A DNA stretch of 64,000 bases from Pseudomonadota bacterium (lineage in GTDB: Bacteria; Pseudomonadota; Gammaproteobacteria; Burkholderiales; Burkholderiaceae_C), in assembly GCA_020161065.1 (NCBI GenBank), contig JAIUPH010000007.1, positions 310,001 through 374,000 on the forward strand, read 5' to 3'. The notes under the pieces are model-generated. The model had not been told where the DNA came from. It made no database searches and saw nothing but the letters and a program-made list of their open reading frames with translations. This document shows positions 44,696 through 55,042 of this stretch, piece after piece (position 1 is the first letter of the stretch; every line of letters begins with the position of its first letter). The position numbers and the translations under genes were made by a program.

Positions 44696-44783
44696 GCGGC
44701 GAACTCCATCAATACCGAGTCATGCGCTTGTACTGCGAACACCGGCCGGCCGCCTGCGGGCTTGCCCGAGTGGCCCGCCGCGC

Positions 44784-45977
44784 TCAGCCCGCCTTGCGCA
44801 GGTAGGTCTCGGCCAGCCGCACCCAGTAGCTGGCGCCGACCGGCAGCACGCGGTCGTTGAAGTCGTAGCCGGGGTTGTGCACCATGCAGCCGCCGTCGTT
44901 GCCTTCGCCGTTGCCGATGAAGACGTAGCAGCCCGGCACCTTCTCCAGGAAGAAGGCGAAGTCCTCGCTGCCGGTGACGGGTTCGGTGATCGGCAGCAGG
45001 CCGTCGTCGCCCAGCCAGTCGCGCACCACCTGCTGGCAGAACGCGGTCTGCGCCGGGTCGTTCTGCAGCACGGGATAACGCCGTTCATAGTGCACCGTGG
45101 CGCTGGCGCCGTAGACGGCGGCCTGGGCCTGCGCGATCTCGTGGATGCGGCGCTCCAGCAGGTCGCGCACCTGCGGGTTGAAGGCGCGGATGGTCAGCCG
45201 CAGCTCGGCCGCATCGGGGATCACGTTGGGCGCCTCGCCGGCGTGGAAGGCGCCGACGGTGACGATGCCCATCTCCAGCGGCGGCACGTTGCGGCTGACG
45301 ATGGTCTGCAGCGCCATCACGATGCTGGAGGCGGCCACCACGGGGTCGACGCTGGCCTGCGGCATCGCGCCGTGGCCGCCCTTGCCGCGCACGGTAATGG
45401 TGGCGGTGTCGGAGCTGGCCATCGCGAAGCCCGGCACGGCGACGAACTTGCCGGCCGTTCGGCCGGGCATGTTGTGCATGCCGAACATCGCCTCGCAGGG
45501 GAACAGCTCCAGGAAGCCGTCTTCGAGCATCTTGCGCGCGCCGGCCTGGCCTTCCTCGGCCGGCTGGAACACGAGGTGCAGGATGCCGTCGAAGTTGCGC
45601 GTCGCCGCGAAGTGGCGCGCCGCGGCCAGCAGCATCGCGGTGTGGCCGTCGTGGCCGCAGGCGTGCATCTTGCCCAGCACGCGGCTGGCCCAGGGCTTGC
45701 CGCTGGTCTCGGCGATGGGCAGCGCGTCCATGTCGGCGCGCAGGCCGATGCGGCGCGTCGAGGTGCCGCACTTCAGCGTGCCGACGACGCCGGTGCCGCC
45801 CAGGCCGCGGTGCACCTCGTAGCCCCAGCGCTGCAGCCGCTCGGCCACCAGCTCGGCGGTGGCGTGCTCTTCATAGGCGAGCTCGGGGTTGGCGTGGATC
45901 TGTCGCCGGATGGCGACCATCTCGTCTTCGTGCTGGCGGATCGGTTCCAGCGCGGGCAGCGGCAGCGGGGCGTTCAT
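44784..45977 (-). CDS. M20-family amidohydrolase (hippurate hydrolase-like)
   Basis: 397-aa metallo-amidohydrolase. Zinc ligands are in [23 protein letters not shown] and [34 protein letters not shown] is the dimerisation-domain His motif. Members hydrolyse N-acyl amino acids such as hippurate, IAA-amino acids or N-acetyl-diaminopimelate. The start ATG 45977 gives [20 protein letters not shown]; longer readings pass through a GC-rich repeat (CGGCGCGTG x3, about 46028-46054) and are rejected. Confidence 0.9.
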   Translation of the reverse strand: MNAPLPLPALEPIRQHEDEMVAIRRQIHANPELAYEEHATAELVAERLQRWGYEVHRGLGGTGVVGTLKCGTSTRRIGLRADMDALPIAETSGKPWASRVLGKMHACGHDGHTAMLLAAARHFAATRNFDGILHLVFQPAEEGQAGARKMLEDGFLELFPCEAMFGMHNMPGRTAGKFVAVPGFAMASSDTATITVRGKGGHGAMPQASVDPVVAASSIVMALQTIVSRNVPPLEMGIVTVGAFHAGEAPNVIPDAAELRLTIRAFNPQVRDLLERRIHEIAQAQAAVYGASATVHYERRYPVLQNDPAQTAFCQQVVRDWLGDDGLLPITEPVTGSEDFAFFLEKVPGCYVFIGNGEGNDGGCMVHNPGYDFNDRVLPVGASYWVRLAETYLRKAG

Positions 45978-46071
45978 GCGCGACAAGGCTCCTCGGTTGA
46001 AGTCGGCGATTGTGCCGCCGCGCCCGGCGGCGCGTGCGGCGCGTGCGGCGCGTGCGGCGCCGGCCTTCAGC

Positions 46072-47289
<1,218 letters not shown>

Positions 47290-47409
47290 GGCGGGGGATT
47301 GTGGAAGGGGCGCAGGCCCATCGCCTGCAGCCAAAACGCTGCGTTGCAACCGGATGCTACGTCTGCCGTTGCTACCATTTACGCTTGGTCGGCGGACGGA
47401 GCGCAGGTG

Positions 47410-48228
47410 ATGGGCATGGATGTGGTGGACTTCGAGATCAAGGGCTCGGAGATGCAGTTCGTCGAGATCGAGCTCGACCCCGGCGAGGCTGCCGTCGGCG
47501 AGGCCGGCAGCATGATGTTCATGGACGCCGGCATCACGATGGACACCGTGTTCGGCGACGGCTCGGGCGCCGGCGGCGGCGGCCTGTTCGGCAAGCTGCT
47601 GTCGGCCGGCAAGCGGCTGGTGACCGGCGAGTCGCTGTTCACCACCGTCTACACCAACCAGGCGGCCGGCAAGCAGCGCGTGGCCTTCGCCGCGCCGTAC
47701 CCGGGCAAGATCCTGCCGATGAACCTGGCGCAGCTCGGCGGCACGCTGATCTGCCAGAAGGACGCCTTCCTCTGCGCGGCGCGCGGCGTGCAGCTCGGCA
47801 TCGCGCTGCAGCAGAAGCTCTCGGTGGGCTTCTTCGGCGGCGAGGGCTTCATCATGCAGCGGCTCGACGGCAACGGCCTGGCCTTCGTGCATGCCGGCGG
47901 CACGCTGCTCAAGCGCGAACTGCAGCCGGGCCAGACGCTGCTCGTCGACACCGGCTGCGTGGTGGCCTACACGCCCAACGTGGGCTTCGAGATCCAGTAC
48001 GTCGGCAAGATCAAGACGGCGCTGTTCGGCGGCGAGGGCCTGTTCTTCGCCAAGCTCACCGGCCCCGGCACCGTGTGGCTGCAAAGCCTGCCGTTCTCGC
48101 GCCTGGCCTCGCGGGTGTTCGCCGCGGCGCCGCAGCGCGGCGGCTCGCGCGAGGAAGGCTCGGTGCTCGGCGGCGTGGTCGGCGGCGGGCTGCTCGGCGG
48201 GCTGCTGGGCGGCGGCGACGACGAATGA
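47410..48228 (+). CDS. AIM24/TIGR00266-family protein
   Basis: 272-aa protein of the AIM24 family, a tryptophan-RNA-attenuator-like beta fold. Features are [37 protein letters not shown], and a Gly-rich C-terminus ([16 protein letters not shown]). No enzyme motif is known for the family. GGAG lies 12 nt before ATG 47410; ATG 47416 is also in frame. The gene diverges from the diguanylate cyclase and is followed by 91 bp and a new operon. Confidence 0.85.
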   Translation: MGMDVVDFEIKGSEMQFVEIELDPGEAAVGEAGSMMFMDAGITMDTVFGDGSGAGGGGLFGKLLSAGKRLVTGESLFTTVYTNQAAGKQRVAFAAPYPGKILPMNLAQLGGTLICQKDAFLCAARGVQLGIALQQKLSVGFFGGEGFIMQRLDGNGLAFVHAGGTLLKRELQPGQTLLVDTGCVVAYTPNVGFEIQYVGKIKTALFGGEGLFFAKLTGPGTVWLQSLPFSRLASRVFAAAPQRGGSREEGSVLGGVVGGGLLGGLLGGGDDE

Positions 48229-48319
48229 CCCCGGCTTTGACCCAGCCCCACGTGGGCGCGCGGCCGTGGCTTTAGAGTCGCGGCGCCGCGCGTGGCGGCT
48301 TGGAGACCCCGGACCTTCG

Positions 48320-49384
48320 ATGAGCTCGTTCGAACCTTCGCGCCGGCAGGCGCTGGCGCTGGCGGCGCTGCCCTGGCTGGCGCCGTCGGCGCAGGCCCAG
48401 ACCGCGGCACCGACCCCGGCGCAGACCGTGGCGCCGGCGCCGGCGCCGGCTCCGGCGGCCGCGCGGCCGCCCATCTTCGTGCTGAACTCGCTCGACGCGA
48501 CGATCTCGCAGATCGACCCCGCCGCGATGAAGGAGGTGCGCCGCATCCCCACCGGCAAGGAGCCGCACCACCTGTACCTGTCGCCCGACGAGAAGAGCCT
48601 GATCGTCGCCAACGCGGCCGGCAATTCGCTGACCTTCGTCGACCCCGCCAGCGGCGACGTGCAGCGCGTGCTGAACGACGTGGTCGACCCCTACCAGCTG
48701 CGCTTCTCGCCGGACATGAAGTGGTTCGTCACGGCCGGCAACCGCCTCAACCACGTCGACCTCTACCGCTGGCAGCCCACCGACGCGGCGCGGCCGATGA
48801 AGCTGGCCAAGCGCTTCGACGCGCCGCGCACGCCCAGCCATTTGTCGATCGACACCAAGTCGACCGTGGTCTACGCCTCGCTGCAGGACAGCGACGAGCT
48901 GCTGGCCATCGACCTGGCGGCGCAGGCCGTGCGCTGGACCATCAAGGTCGGCAAGATGCCGGCCGACCTGTACCTGACGCCGGACGACCGCACGCTGCTG
49001 GTCGGCCTGACCGGCGACCGCGTGGTCGAGGCCTACGACGTCAGCGCGCCGCAGCCGCGGCTGATCAAGCGCATCCCCACCGGCGACGGCGCGCACGCCT
49101 TCCGCTCGATGGGCGACCGCAAGCACGTGTTCGTCAGCAACCGCGTGGCCAACACCATCAGCCGCATCGACCACACGGCGCTGGCGGTGGTCGACGAACT
49201 GCCCGGCCCCGGCGGCCCCGACGACATGGAACTGCTGGCCAACCGGCAGACGCTGCTGGTCGCCTCGCGCTGGGCGCGCAAGCTCAGCGTCATCGACCTC
49301 GCCTCGCGCAAGGTGGTGGCGCAGGTGAGCGTCGGCAAGTCGCCGCACGGCGTGTGGACGCTGGACCATGCGCCGCGCCTTTGA
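48320..49384 (+). CDS. Exported YncE-like beta-propeller protein
   Basis: 354-aa periplasmic protein. The N-terminus EPSRRQALALAALPWLAPSAQAQ is a twin-arginine signal followed by an Ala/Pro-rich linker. The mature part is a seven-bladed propeller with repeated IPTGKEPHHLYLSPDEKSL-type blades, as in YncE and the cytochrome D1-like heme-protein fold, but without heme-binding motifs. Function unknown. It overlaps the following deacetylase gene by 17 nt, so the two are translated together. Confidence 0.85.
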   Translation: MSSFEPSRRQALALAALPWLAPSAQAQTAAPTPAQTVAPAPAPAPAAARPPIFVLNSLDATISQIDPAAMKEVRRIPTGKEPHHLYLSPDEKSLIVANAAGNSLTFVDPASGDVQRVLNDVVDPYQLRFSPDMKWFVTAGNRLNHVDLYRWQPTDAARPMKLAKRFDAPRTPSHLSIDTKSTVVYASLQDSDELLAIDLAAQAVRWTIKVGKMPADLYLTPDDRTLLVGLTGDRVVEAYDVSAPQPRLIKRIPTGDGAHAFRSMGDRKHVFVSNRVANTISRIDHTALAVVDELPGPGGPDDMELLANRQTLLVASRWARKLSVIDLASRKVVAQVSVGKSPHGVWTLDHAPRL

Positions 49385-50156
49385 CTCGCTGCTGCTGGTG
49401 TTGCTGACGCTGCCGGTGGTGGCGACCGCGGCCACGCCTTGCGCGCGGCCGCTGTACCTGAGCTTCGACACCGGCCACATGGGCGTGGCGCCGCTGGTGG
49501 CCGAGGTGCTGGCGCGCCAAGAGGTGAAGGCGACGTTCTTCCTGGCCAACGAGCGCACGCAAGACGGCGGCAGCAGCCTCGACGACGCCTGGGCGCCGTG
49601 GTGGCGCGCGCGCGCCGCCGAAGGCCACGCCTTCGGCTCGCACACCTGGGACCACGACGTCTGGCTGGCCGATGCGCCCGGCGGCGCCTTGCGCGTCAAG
49701 CCCACGCAGGGCGCGCAGGCCGGCCGCGCGCGCACGCTGGACGCCGCGGCCTACTGCGCCGAACTGGCGCGCCCCGCCGAGCGGCTGGCGGCGATGACCG
49801 GCCAGCGCATGCTGCCGCTGTTCCGCGCGCCGGCCGGGCGCACCTCGCCGGCGCTGCTGGCCGCCGCCAAGGGCTGCGGCTGGACGCACGTGGGCTGGTC
49901 GCCGGCGGGCTTTCTCGGCGACGAGCTGCCCAGCGAGACCGCGTCCAACGCGCAGTTGCTGCAGCGCGCGCTGCGCGACATCCGCAGCGGCGACATCCTG
50001 CTGGCGCACCTGGGCATCTGGTCGCGCAAGGATCCGTGGGCGCCGGCGGTGCTGGAGCCGCTGATCGTCGGCCTCAAGGCGCGCGGCTTCTGCTTCGCCA
50101 CGCTGGACCGGCACCCGCAGTTCAGCGCCGCCGCACGGGCGGCCGCCGCGCGATGA
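49368..50156 (+). CDS. Exported polysaccharide deacetylase-like protein (NodB fold)
   Basis: 262 aa with a Sec signal peptide (LLLVLLTLPVVATA). NodB motifs: YLSFDTGHMG in place of TFDDGP, with the catalytic-base Asp but the metal Asp changed to Thr; SHTWDHDVW provides His ligands (HxxxH); FRAPAGRTSP is motif 3; LAHLGIWS is motif 5-like. It may deacetylate an extracellular sugar polymer, or the altered motif may mean weak activity. It overlaps its neighbours on both sides (17 and 4 nt). Confidence 0.82.
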   Translation: MRRAFDSLLLVLLTLPVVATAATPCARPLYLSFDTGHMGVAPLVAEVLARQEVKATFFLANERTQDGGSSLDDAWAPWWRARAAEGHAFGSHTWDHDVWLADAPGGALRVKPTQGAQAGRARTLDAAAYCAELARPAERLAAMTGQRMLPLFRAPAGRTSPALLAAAKGCGWTHVGWSPAGFLGDELPSETASNAQLLQRALRDIRSGDILLAHLGIWSRKDPWAPAVLEPLIVGLKARGFCFATLDRHPQFSAAARAAAAR

Positions 50157-51130
50157 TCGCCGCTTGGTGGGACGCCGCCTCGCGCGCCTTCGGCGACGTG
50201 CAGCAGTGGCTGTTCGAGACCGTCGTGCAGCCGCTGATGTTCGGCGCCGGCCTCGGCAACCTGCTGGAAGACGGCTACCGCGCCACCGGCTGGCTGCTGG
50301 TGGGGCTGCTGCAGATCGCGCTGATGGTGCTGCTGTTCGGCGCGCTGGAGCGCTGGCGGCCGGTGGAGGCGGTGACCGACCGCCGCGCCGTGCGCACCGA
50401 CATCATCTACACGCTGATCCGCCGCCTGGGCCTGATGCGCGTGGCGCTGTTCTTCCTGGTCGACCCGCTGTGGGACTTCGCCGTCGGCAAGCTGCGCGTG
50501 GCCGGGCTGCCGACCTGGTCGCTCGACGAGCTGTGGCCCGGCGTCACCGACATCGCGCTGGTCAGCTTCCTGCTGTACCTGCTGCTGTTCGACCTGGTCG
50601 ACTACGCGCTGCACGTCGGCCAGCACCGCTTTCGCTGGTGGTGGCAGCTGCACGCGCTGCACCACAGCCAGCGGCAGATGACGATGTGGTCAGACAACCG
50701 CAACCACCTGCTCGACGACCTCATCCACGACAGCCTGTTCGTGCTGGTGGCGCTGCTGGTGGGCATTGCGCCGACGCAGTTCGTCGCCGTGGTGGCGATC
50801 ACGCAGCTGATGGAAAGCCTGTCGCACGCCAACGTGCGGCTGTCGTTCGGGCCGCTGCTGTCGCGCGTGCTGGTCGGGCCGCAGTACCACCGGCTGCACC
50901 ACCGCATCGGCCTGGGCCATGAATCGGCCGGCGCCGGCTCGCTGGGCGGGCACAACTTCGCGGTGCTGTTCCCGCTGTGGGACATCGTGTTTGGCACCGC
51001 GCGCTTCGACGGCCGCTACGAGCCCACCGGCATCCGCGACCAGTTGCCCGAGCATGGCGCGCGCGACTACGGCCGCGGCTTCTGGGCCCAGCAGTGGCTG
51101 GGGCTCAAGCGCCTGGCCGGCCGGGCCTGA
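50153..51130 (+). CDS. Sterol desaturase/fatty-acid hydroxylase-family membrane protein
   Basis: 325-aa di-iron membrane enzyme. Four or more hydrophobic helices and the histidine clusters HVGQHRFRWWWQLHALHH, HANVR and YHRLHHRIG are those of the fatty-acid hydroxylase superfamily. It would oxidise a lipid or carotenoid-like substrate in the inner membrane. The 4-nt overlap with the deacetylase gene suggests a shared envelope-modification job, which is inference. Confidence 0.88.
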   Translation: MIAAWWDAASRAFGDVQQWLFETVVQPLMFGAGLGNLLEDGYRATGWLLVGLLQIALMVLLFGALERWRPVEAVTDRRAVRTDIIYTLIRRLGLMRVALFFLVDPLWDFAVGKLRVAGLPTWSLDELWPGVTDIALVSFLLYLLLFDLVDYALHVGQHRFRWWWQLHALHHSQRQMTMWSDNRNHLLDDLIHDSLFVLVALLVGIAPTQFVAVVAITQLMESLSHANVRLSFGPLLSRVLVGPQYHRLHHRIGLGHESAGAGSLGGHNFAVLFPLWDIVFGTARFDGRYEPTGIRDQLPEHGARDYGRGFWAQQWLGLKRLAGRA

Positions 51131-51136
51131 GGCGCC

Positions 51137-51961
51137 ATGAACGCGGCGGCCGACGCCACCTGGCGCGCGCTGGCGTATTGCTGGCATCCGCGCACGCTGC
51201 TGTGGTCGCTGCTGCCGCTGGGGCTGGCGGCCGGCGCCGCCTTCGGGCTGGGCTGGTTCGGCTGGGAGCCGGCGGTGGCCGCGGTGCGCCGCAGCCTGGA
51301 AGCCAGCGACCTGCTGGGCGCCTTGTTCGAATGGCTGGACGCCGTCGGCGCGCCCGACCTGCGGCCGGTGCTGGCGCCGATGATCGTCGTCGCCATCGTG
51401 CTGCCGGCCATCGTGCTGCTGACGCTGCTGCTGGTGGTGTGGATCATGACGCCGGCGATGGTGGCGATGGTGGTGCGCCGGCGCTTCCCCGGGCTGCAGC
51501 GCAGCCCCGGCGCGGCCGGCGGCTGGGCGGCGCTGGCCTGGTCGCTGGCCTGCTCGCTGATGGCGGTGCTGGCGCTGATTTTGAGCGTACCGCTGTGGTT
51601 CGTGCCGCCGCTGGTGCTGGTGCTGCCGCCGCTCATCTGGGGCTGGCTGTGCTACCGCGTGCTGGCCTTCGACACGCTGGCGCGCCATGCCGACGCCGCC
51701 GAGCGCCGCTTCATCCTGCACCAGCACCGCTGGCCGCTGCGCGCCGCCGGGCTGCTGTGCGGGCTGCTGGGCGTGCTGCCCTCGCTGCTGTGGGCGCTGG
51801 GCGCCTCGGCGCTGATCGTCGCGCCGCTGCTGATGCCGCTGCTGGTGTGGCTGTACACCGCGGTGTTCGCCTTCGCGACCCTGTGGTTCGCGCATTTCAC
51901 GCTGGCGGCGCTGCACCGGCTGCGCGCGGCGCGTGCCGTCATCGAAGAAAGCCCCGCATGA
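51137..51961 (+). CDS. EI24-domain membrane protein
   Basis: 274-aa inner-membrane protein with about six helices, starting WRALAYCWHPRTLLWSLLPL. RVLAFDTLARHADAAERRFILHQHRWPLRAAGL matches the EI24/CysZ-like family signature. E. coli CysZ carries sulfate, but the YDEH-type signature here is diverged and no sulfur genes are adjacent. Its TGA overlaps the next ATG by 4 nt. Confidence 0.78.
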   Translation: MNAAADATWRALAYCWHPRTLLWSLLPLGLAAGAAFGLGWFGWEPAVAAVRRSLEASDLLGALFEWLDAVGAPDLRPVLAPMIVVAIVLPAIVLLTLLLVVWIMTPAMVAMVVRRRFPGLQRSPGAAGGWAALAWSLACSLMAVLALILSVPLWFVPPLVLVLPPLIWGWLCYRVLAFDTLARHADAAERRFILHQHRWPLRAAGLLCGLLGVLPSLLWALGASALIVAPLLMPLLVWLYTAVFAFATLWFAHFTLAALHRLRAARAVIEESPA

Positions 51962-52752
51962 ACTTCGGCCTCGTGATCATCGGCGACGAAATCCTCTCGG
52001 GCAAACGCCAGGACAAGCACCTGCCCAAGGTGATCGAGCTGCTGGCCGCGCGCGGCCTCGCGCTGGCCTGGGCGCGCTACGTCGGCGACGACCGGCCGCG
52101 CATCACAGCGGCCTTGCGCGACGCCTTCGCCGGCGGCGACGTGGTCTTCAGCTGTGGCGGCATCGGCGCCACGCCCGACGACCACACGCGCCAGTGCGCC
52201 GCCGCCGCCTTGGGCCGGCCGCTGGAACTGCACCCCGAGGCGCGGCGGCTGATCGAGCAGCGCATGCAGGACCTCGCGCGCGAGCAGGGCAAGCCCTACG
52301 AGCCCGACCGGCCCGACAACCTGCACCGCCTGAACATGGGCGTGTTCCCGCAGAGCGCCGAGCTGATCCCCAATCCTTACAACCGGATCCCCGGCTTCTC
52401 GGTCGGCGACGTGCATTTCGTGCCCGGCTTTCCGGTGATGGCGCACCCGATGATCGAGTGGCTGCTCGACGGCCGCTACGCCGGCTTGCATGGAACGTTG
52501 GCACTGGAAGAACGCTCGGTGCGCGTCTTCGGCGGCATGGAGGCCACGCTGACGCCGCTGATGGAAGCCATCGAGGCCGGCCACCCCGGCGTCAAGGTGT
52601 TCAGCCTGCCGAGCGTCGACCACCCGGTGCACGGGCGGCACATCGAGCTGGGCGTCAAGGGCCGCGGCGCCGCGGTGGCCGCGGCCTTCGACGCGCTGCG
52701 CGCCGGGCTGAGCGAACTTGGTGCAAACGTCAGCACCGAGGTGGTGCGTTAG
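51958..52752 (+). CDS. Molybdopterin-binding-fold protein, CinA N-terminal-like
   Basis: 264-aa protein. MNFGLVIIGDEILSGKRQDKHLP and VVFSCGGIGATPDDHTRQ are the MoCF-biosynthesis fold of CinA/COG1058, and FSVGDVHFVPGFPVMAHPMIEWLL follows. The C-terminal CinA deamidase domain is absent, so it is a standalone COG1058 protein, possibly an ADP-ribose pyrophosphatase. Its last codons overlap the putative NtrC site for glnA (52733-52747). Confidence 0.85.
   Translation: MNFGLVIIGDEILSGKRQDKHLPKVIELLAARGLALAWARYVGDDRPRITAALRDAFAGGDVVFSCGGIGATPDDHTRQCAAAALGRPLELHPEARRLIEQRMQDLAREQGKPYEPDRPDNLHRLNMGVFPQSAELIPNPYNRIPGFSVGDVHFVPGFPVMAHPMIEWLLDGRYAGLHGTLALEERSVRVFGGMEATLTPLMEAIEAGHPGVKVFSLPSVDHPVHGRHIELGVKGRGAAVAAAFDALRAGLSELGANVSTEVVR
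52733..52747. promoter_or_regulatory. NtrC-binding site, GCACC-GAGG-TGGTGC
   Basis: The 15-bp near-palindrome matches the NtrC enhancer GCACCA-N3-TGGTGC at 11 of 12 defined bases. It lies about 105 bp upstream of the -24/-12 element, a usual enhancer distance, and inside the 3' end of the CinA-like gene. Confidence 0.65.
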
Positions 52753-52848
52753 CCCTTCCCAATCTGGTGCGCGGCGGCGCTGCCGTCGCCAGCCGCCGGC
52801 TTCTGCGCCCAAGGTGCGGGCTTTGGCCGCGATGCCGGCGCCAGGTGC

Positions 52849-52865
52849 TTGGCACGATTGCTGCT
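52849..52865 (+). promoter_or_regulatory. Sigma-54 promoter of glnA
   Basis: TTGGCACGATTGCTGCT fits the sigma-54 consensus TGGCACG-N4-TTGCW with one mismatch and has the obligatory GG (52851-52852) to GC (52863-52864) spacing of 10 bp. It lies about 110 bp upstream of the glnA ATG. Confidence 0.8.
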
Positions 52866-52973
52866 AAATTCCGGTGCGCATTTGGGTGCCCGTCCGCTGG
52901 CCGGACCGCGGGCCGCTGAACGCCGACACACCAACCCCCAACATCCCACGAGCCCCCGCTAGGAGATCCTGTA

Positions 52974-54389
52974 ATGGCAAAGACCGTTGCCGACGTGATG
53001 AAGATGGTGAAGGAGAACGAAGTCAAGTTCGTCGACTTCCGCTTCACCGACACCCGCGGCAAGGAACAGCACGTCAGCGTGCCGGTGTCCCACTTCGATG
53101 AAGACAAGTTCCAGTCGGGCCACGCCTTCGACGGCAGCTCGATCGCCGGCTGGAAGGGCATCGAGGCGTCGGACATGCTGCTGATGCCCGACCCCAACAC
53201 CGCCAACATCGACCCCTTCTTCGACGAGCCGACGCTGATCCTCACCTGCGACGTGCTGGAGCCCGGCGACGGCAAGCCCTACGAGCGCGACCCGCGCAGC
53301 CTGGCCAAGCGCGCCGAGGCCTACCTCAAGAGCAGCGGCATCGGCGACCAGGCCTTCTTCGGCCCCGAGCCCGAGTTCTTCATCTTCGACCAGGTGCACT
53401 GGCACGTCGGCATGGACGGCAGCCACGTCAAGATCACCTCCGAAGAAGCGCCGTGGTCGGCCAACAGCCAGCTCGAAGGCGGCAACATGGGCCACCGGCC
53501 CGGCGTAAAGGGCGGCTACTTCCCGGTGCCGCCGGTCGACGGCTTCCAGGACATGCGCAGCGAGATGTGCCTGATCCTCGAAAGCCTGGGCATCCCGGTC
53601 GAGGTGCACCACCATGAGGTGGCGGGCCAGGGCCAGAACGAGATCGGCACCAAGTTCAGCACGCTGGTGCAGCGCGCCGACTGGCTGCAGTTGCAGAAGT
53701 ACGTGATCCACAACGTGGCGCACAGCTACGGCAAGACGGCCACCTTCATGCCCAAGCCGGTGGTCGGCGACAACGGCAGCGGCATGCACGTGCACCAGAG
53801 CGTGTGGAAGGATGGCAAGAACCTGTTCGCCGGCGACGGCTACGGCGGCCTGTCGGAGTTCGCGCTGTACTACATCGGCGGCATCATCAAGCACGCGCGC
53901 GCGCTCAACGCCATCACCAACCCCGGCACCAACAGCTACAAGCGCCTGGTGCCCGGCTTCGAGGCGCCGGTCAAGCTGGCCTACTCGGCGCGCAACCGTT
54001 CGGCGTCGATCCGCATCCCCTACGTGGCCAACCCCAAGGGCCGGCGCATCGAGGCGCGCTTCCCCGATCCGCTGTGCAACCCCTACCTGGGCTTCGCGGC
54101 GCTGCTGATGGCGGGCCTGGACGGCGTGGAAAACAAGATCCACCCCGGCGAGGCGGCGACCAAGGACCTGTACCACCTGCCGCCGGAAGAAGACGCGAAG
54201 ATCCCCACCGTCTGCCACGCGCTGGACCAGGCGCTGGACTACCTGGACAAGGAGCGCGCCTTCCTGACCAAGGGCGGCGTCTTCACCGACGGCTTCATCG
54301 ACGCCTACATCGAGCTGAAGATGCAGGAGGTGCAGCGCTTCCGCATGACCACGCACCCGCTCGAATTCGAGATGTACTACAGCCTGTGA
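52974..54389 (+). CDS. glnA: Glutamine synthetase, type I
   Basis: 471-aa class I glutamine synthetase making glutamine from glutamate, ammonia and [45 protein letters not shown] and [18 protein letters not shown] are family signatures; [15 protein letters not shown] contains the Tyr adenylylated by GlnE. AGGAGATCC precedes the start. Expression is expected from the sigma-54/NtrC promoter at 52849 under nitrogen limitation, with a strong terminator after the stop. Confidence 0.97.
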   Translation: MAKTVADVMKMVKENEVKFVDFRFTDTRGKEQHVSVPVSHFDEDKFQSGHAFDGSSIAGWKGIEASDMLLMPDPNTANIDPFFDEPTLILTCDVLEPGDGKPYERDPRSLAKRAEAYLKSSGIGDQAFFGPEPEFFIFDQVHWHVGMDGSHVKITSEEAPWSANSQLEGGNMGHRPGVKGGYFPVPPVDGFQDMRSEMCLILESLGIPVEVHHHEVAGQGQNEIGTKFSTLVQRADWLQLQKYVIHNVAHSYGKTATFMPKPVVGDNGSGMHVHQSVWKDGKNLFAGDGYGGLSEFALYYIGGIIKHARALNAITNPGTNSYKRLVPGFEAPVKLAYSARNRSASIRIPYVANPKGRRIEARFPDPLCNPYLGFAALLMAGLDGVENKIHPGEAATKDLYHLPPEEDAKIPTVCHALDQALDYLDKERAFLTKGGVFTDGFIDAYIELKMQEVQRFRMTTHPLEFEMYYSL

Positions 54390-54410
54390 TCGATCACGGA
54401 CGGTGGTGAA

Positions 54411-54436
54411 GGGGCGGCCCGCGGGCCGCCCCTTTT
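54411..54436 (+). terminator. Rho-independent terminator after glnA
   Basis: GGGGCGGCCC-GC-GGGCCGCCCC is a perfect 10-bp stem followed by TTTT, 21 bp after the glnA stop. It should limit read-through into the DUF4124-ntrBC genes. Confidence 0.9.
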
Positions 54437-54498
54437 GCGTTCAGGGCCAGGCGCCGCGCTGGTTCACAATGACCGCCGTCCGCACGGAGATCCAACCG

Positions 54499-55026
54499 AT
54501 GAAGCTGCCCTACCAACCGTCTGCCCTGCTGCTGGCGCTGGCGGCTGCCATGCCGGCGCTGGCGCAGCCGGCCGCCGCGGCCTCGCAGGTCTACCGCTGC
54601 CCGGGGCCGCCGGTGCTCTACACCGATGCCTTGACGCCGCAGGAAGCGCGCGACAAGGGCTGCCGCACGATCGAAGGAACGCCGATCACGGTGATCCAGG
54701 CGCGCCCGCCGGCGCGCGCGCAGCCGGCGGCGTCGGGCAACGGCAGCGCCGCGTCGCGGCCGGCCGACAGCAAGGTCGACCCCTCGGCCCAGCGCCAGCG
54801 CGACAGCGAGGCGCGCCGCATCCTGCTGGACGAGTTGCAGAAGGAAGAAGACAAGCTCGCCGCGATGCAGAAGGACTACGCCGGCGGCCAGCCCGAGCGC
54901 CGCGGCGACGAGCGCAACTACCAGCGCTACCTGGACCGCGTGGCCGAGATGAAGGCGGCCATCACGCGCAAGGAGGCCGACATCTCGGCCCTCAAACGCG
55001 AGATCGCCAAGCTGCCCGCGTCGTGA
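54499..55026 (+). CDS. Exported DUF4124 protein with coiled-coil
   Basis: 175 aa. A signal peptide (LLLALAAAMPALAQPAAAA) precedes the DUF4124 motif SQVYRCPGPPVLYTDALTPQEARDKGCRTI, with two Cys that may pair. A low-complexity linker leads to a charged coiled-coil (about 100-175; RRILLDELQKEEDKLAAMQKD). Periplasmic, function unknown. GGAGA precedes ATG 54499. Its place between glnA and ntrB is recurrent in some relatives and it is probably co-transcribed with ntrBC (16-bp gap). Confidence 0.85.
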   Translation: MKLPYQPSALLLALAAAMPALAQPAAAASQVYRCPGPPVLYTDALTPQEARDKGCRTIEGTPITVIQARPPARAQPAASGNGSAASRPADSKVDPSAQRQRDSEARRILLDELQKEEDKLAAMQKDYAGGQPERRGDERNYQRYLDRVAEMKAAITRKEADISALKREIAKLPAS

Positions 55027-55042
55027 GCGCGGAGCCTGCCCG

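Noticed and set aside
46028-46054. CGGCGCGTG x3 as part of a longer M20 hydrolase N-terminus
   Set aside because: The extended N-terminus would be a low-complexity Ala/Arg tract; the family start matches ATG 45977. The repeat is probably just intergenic slippage sequence.
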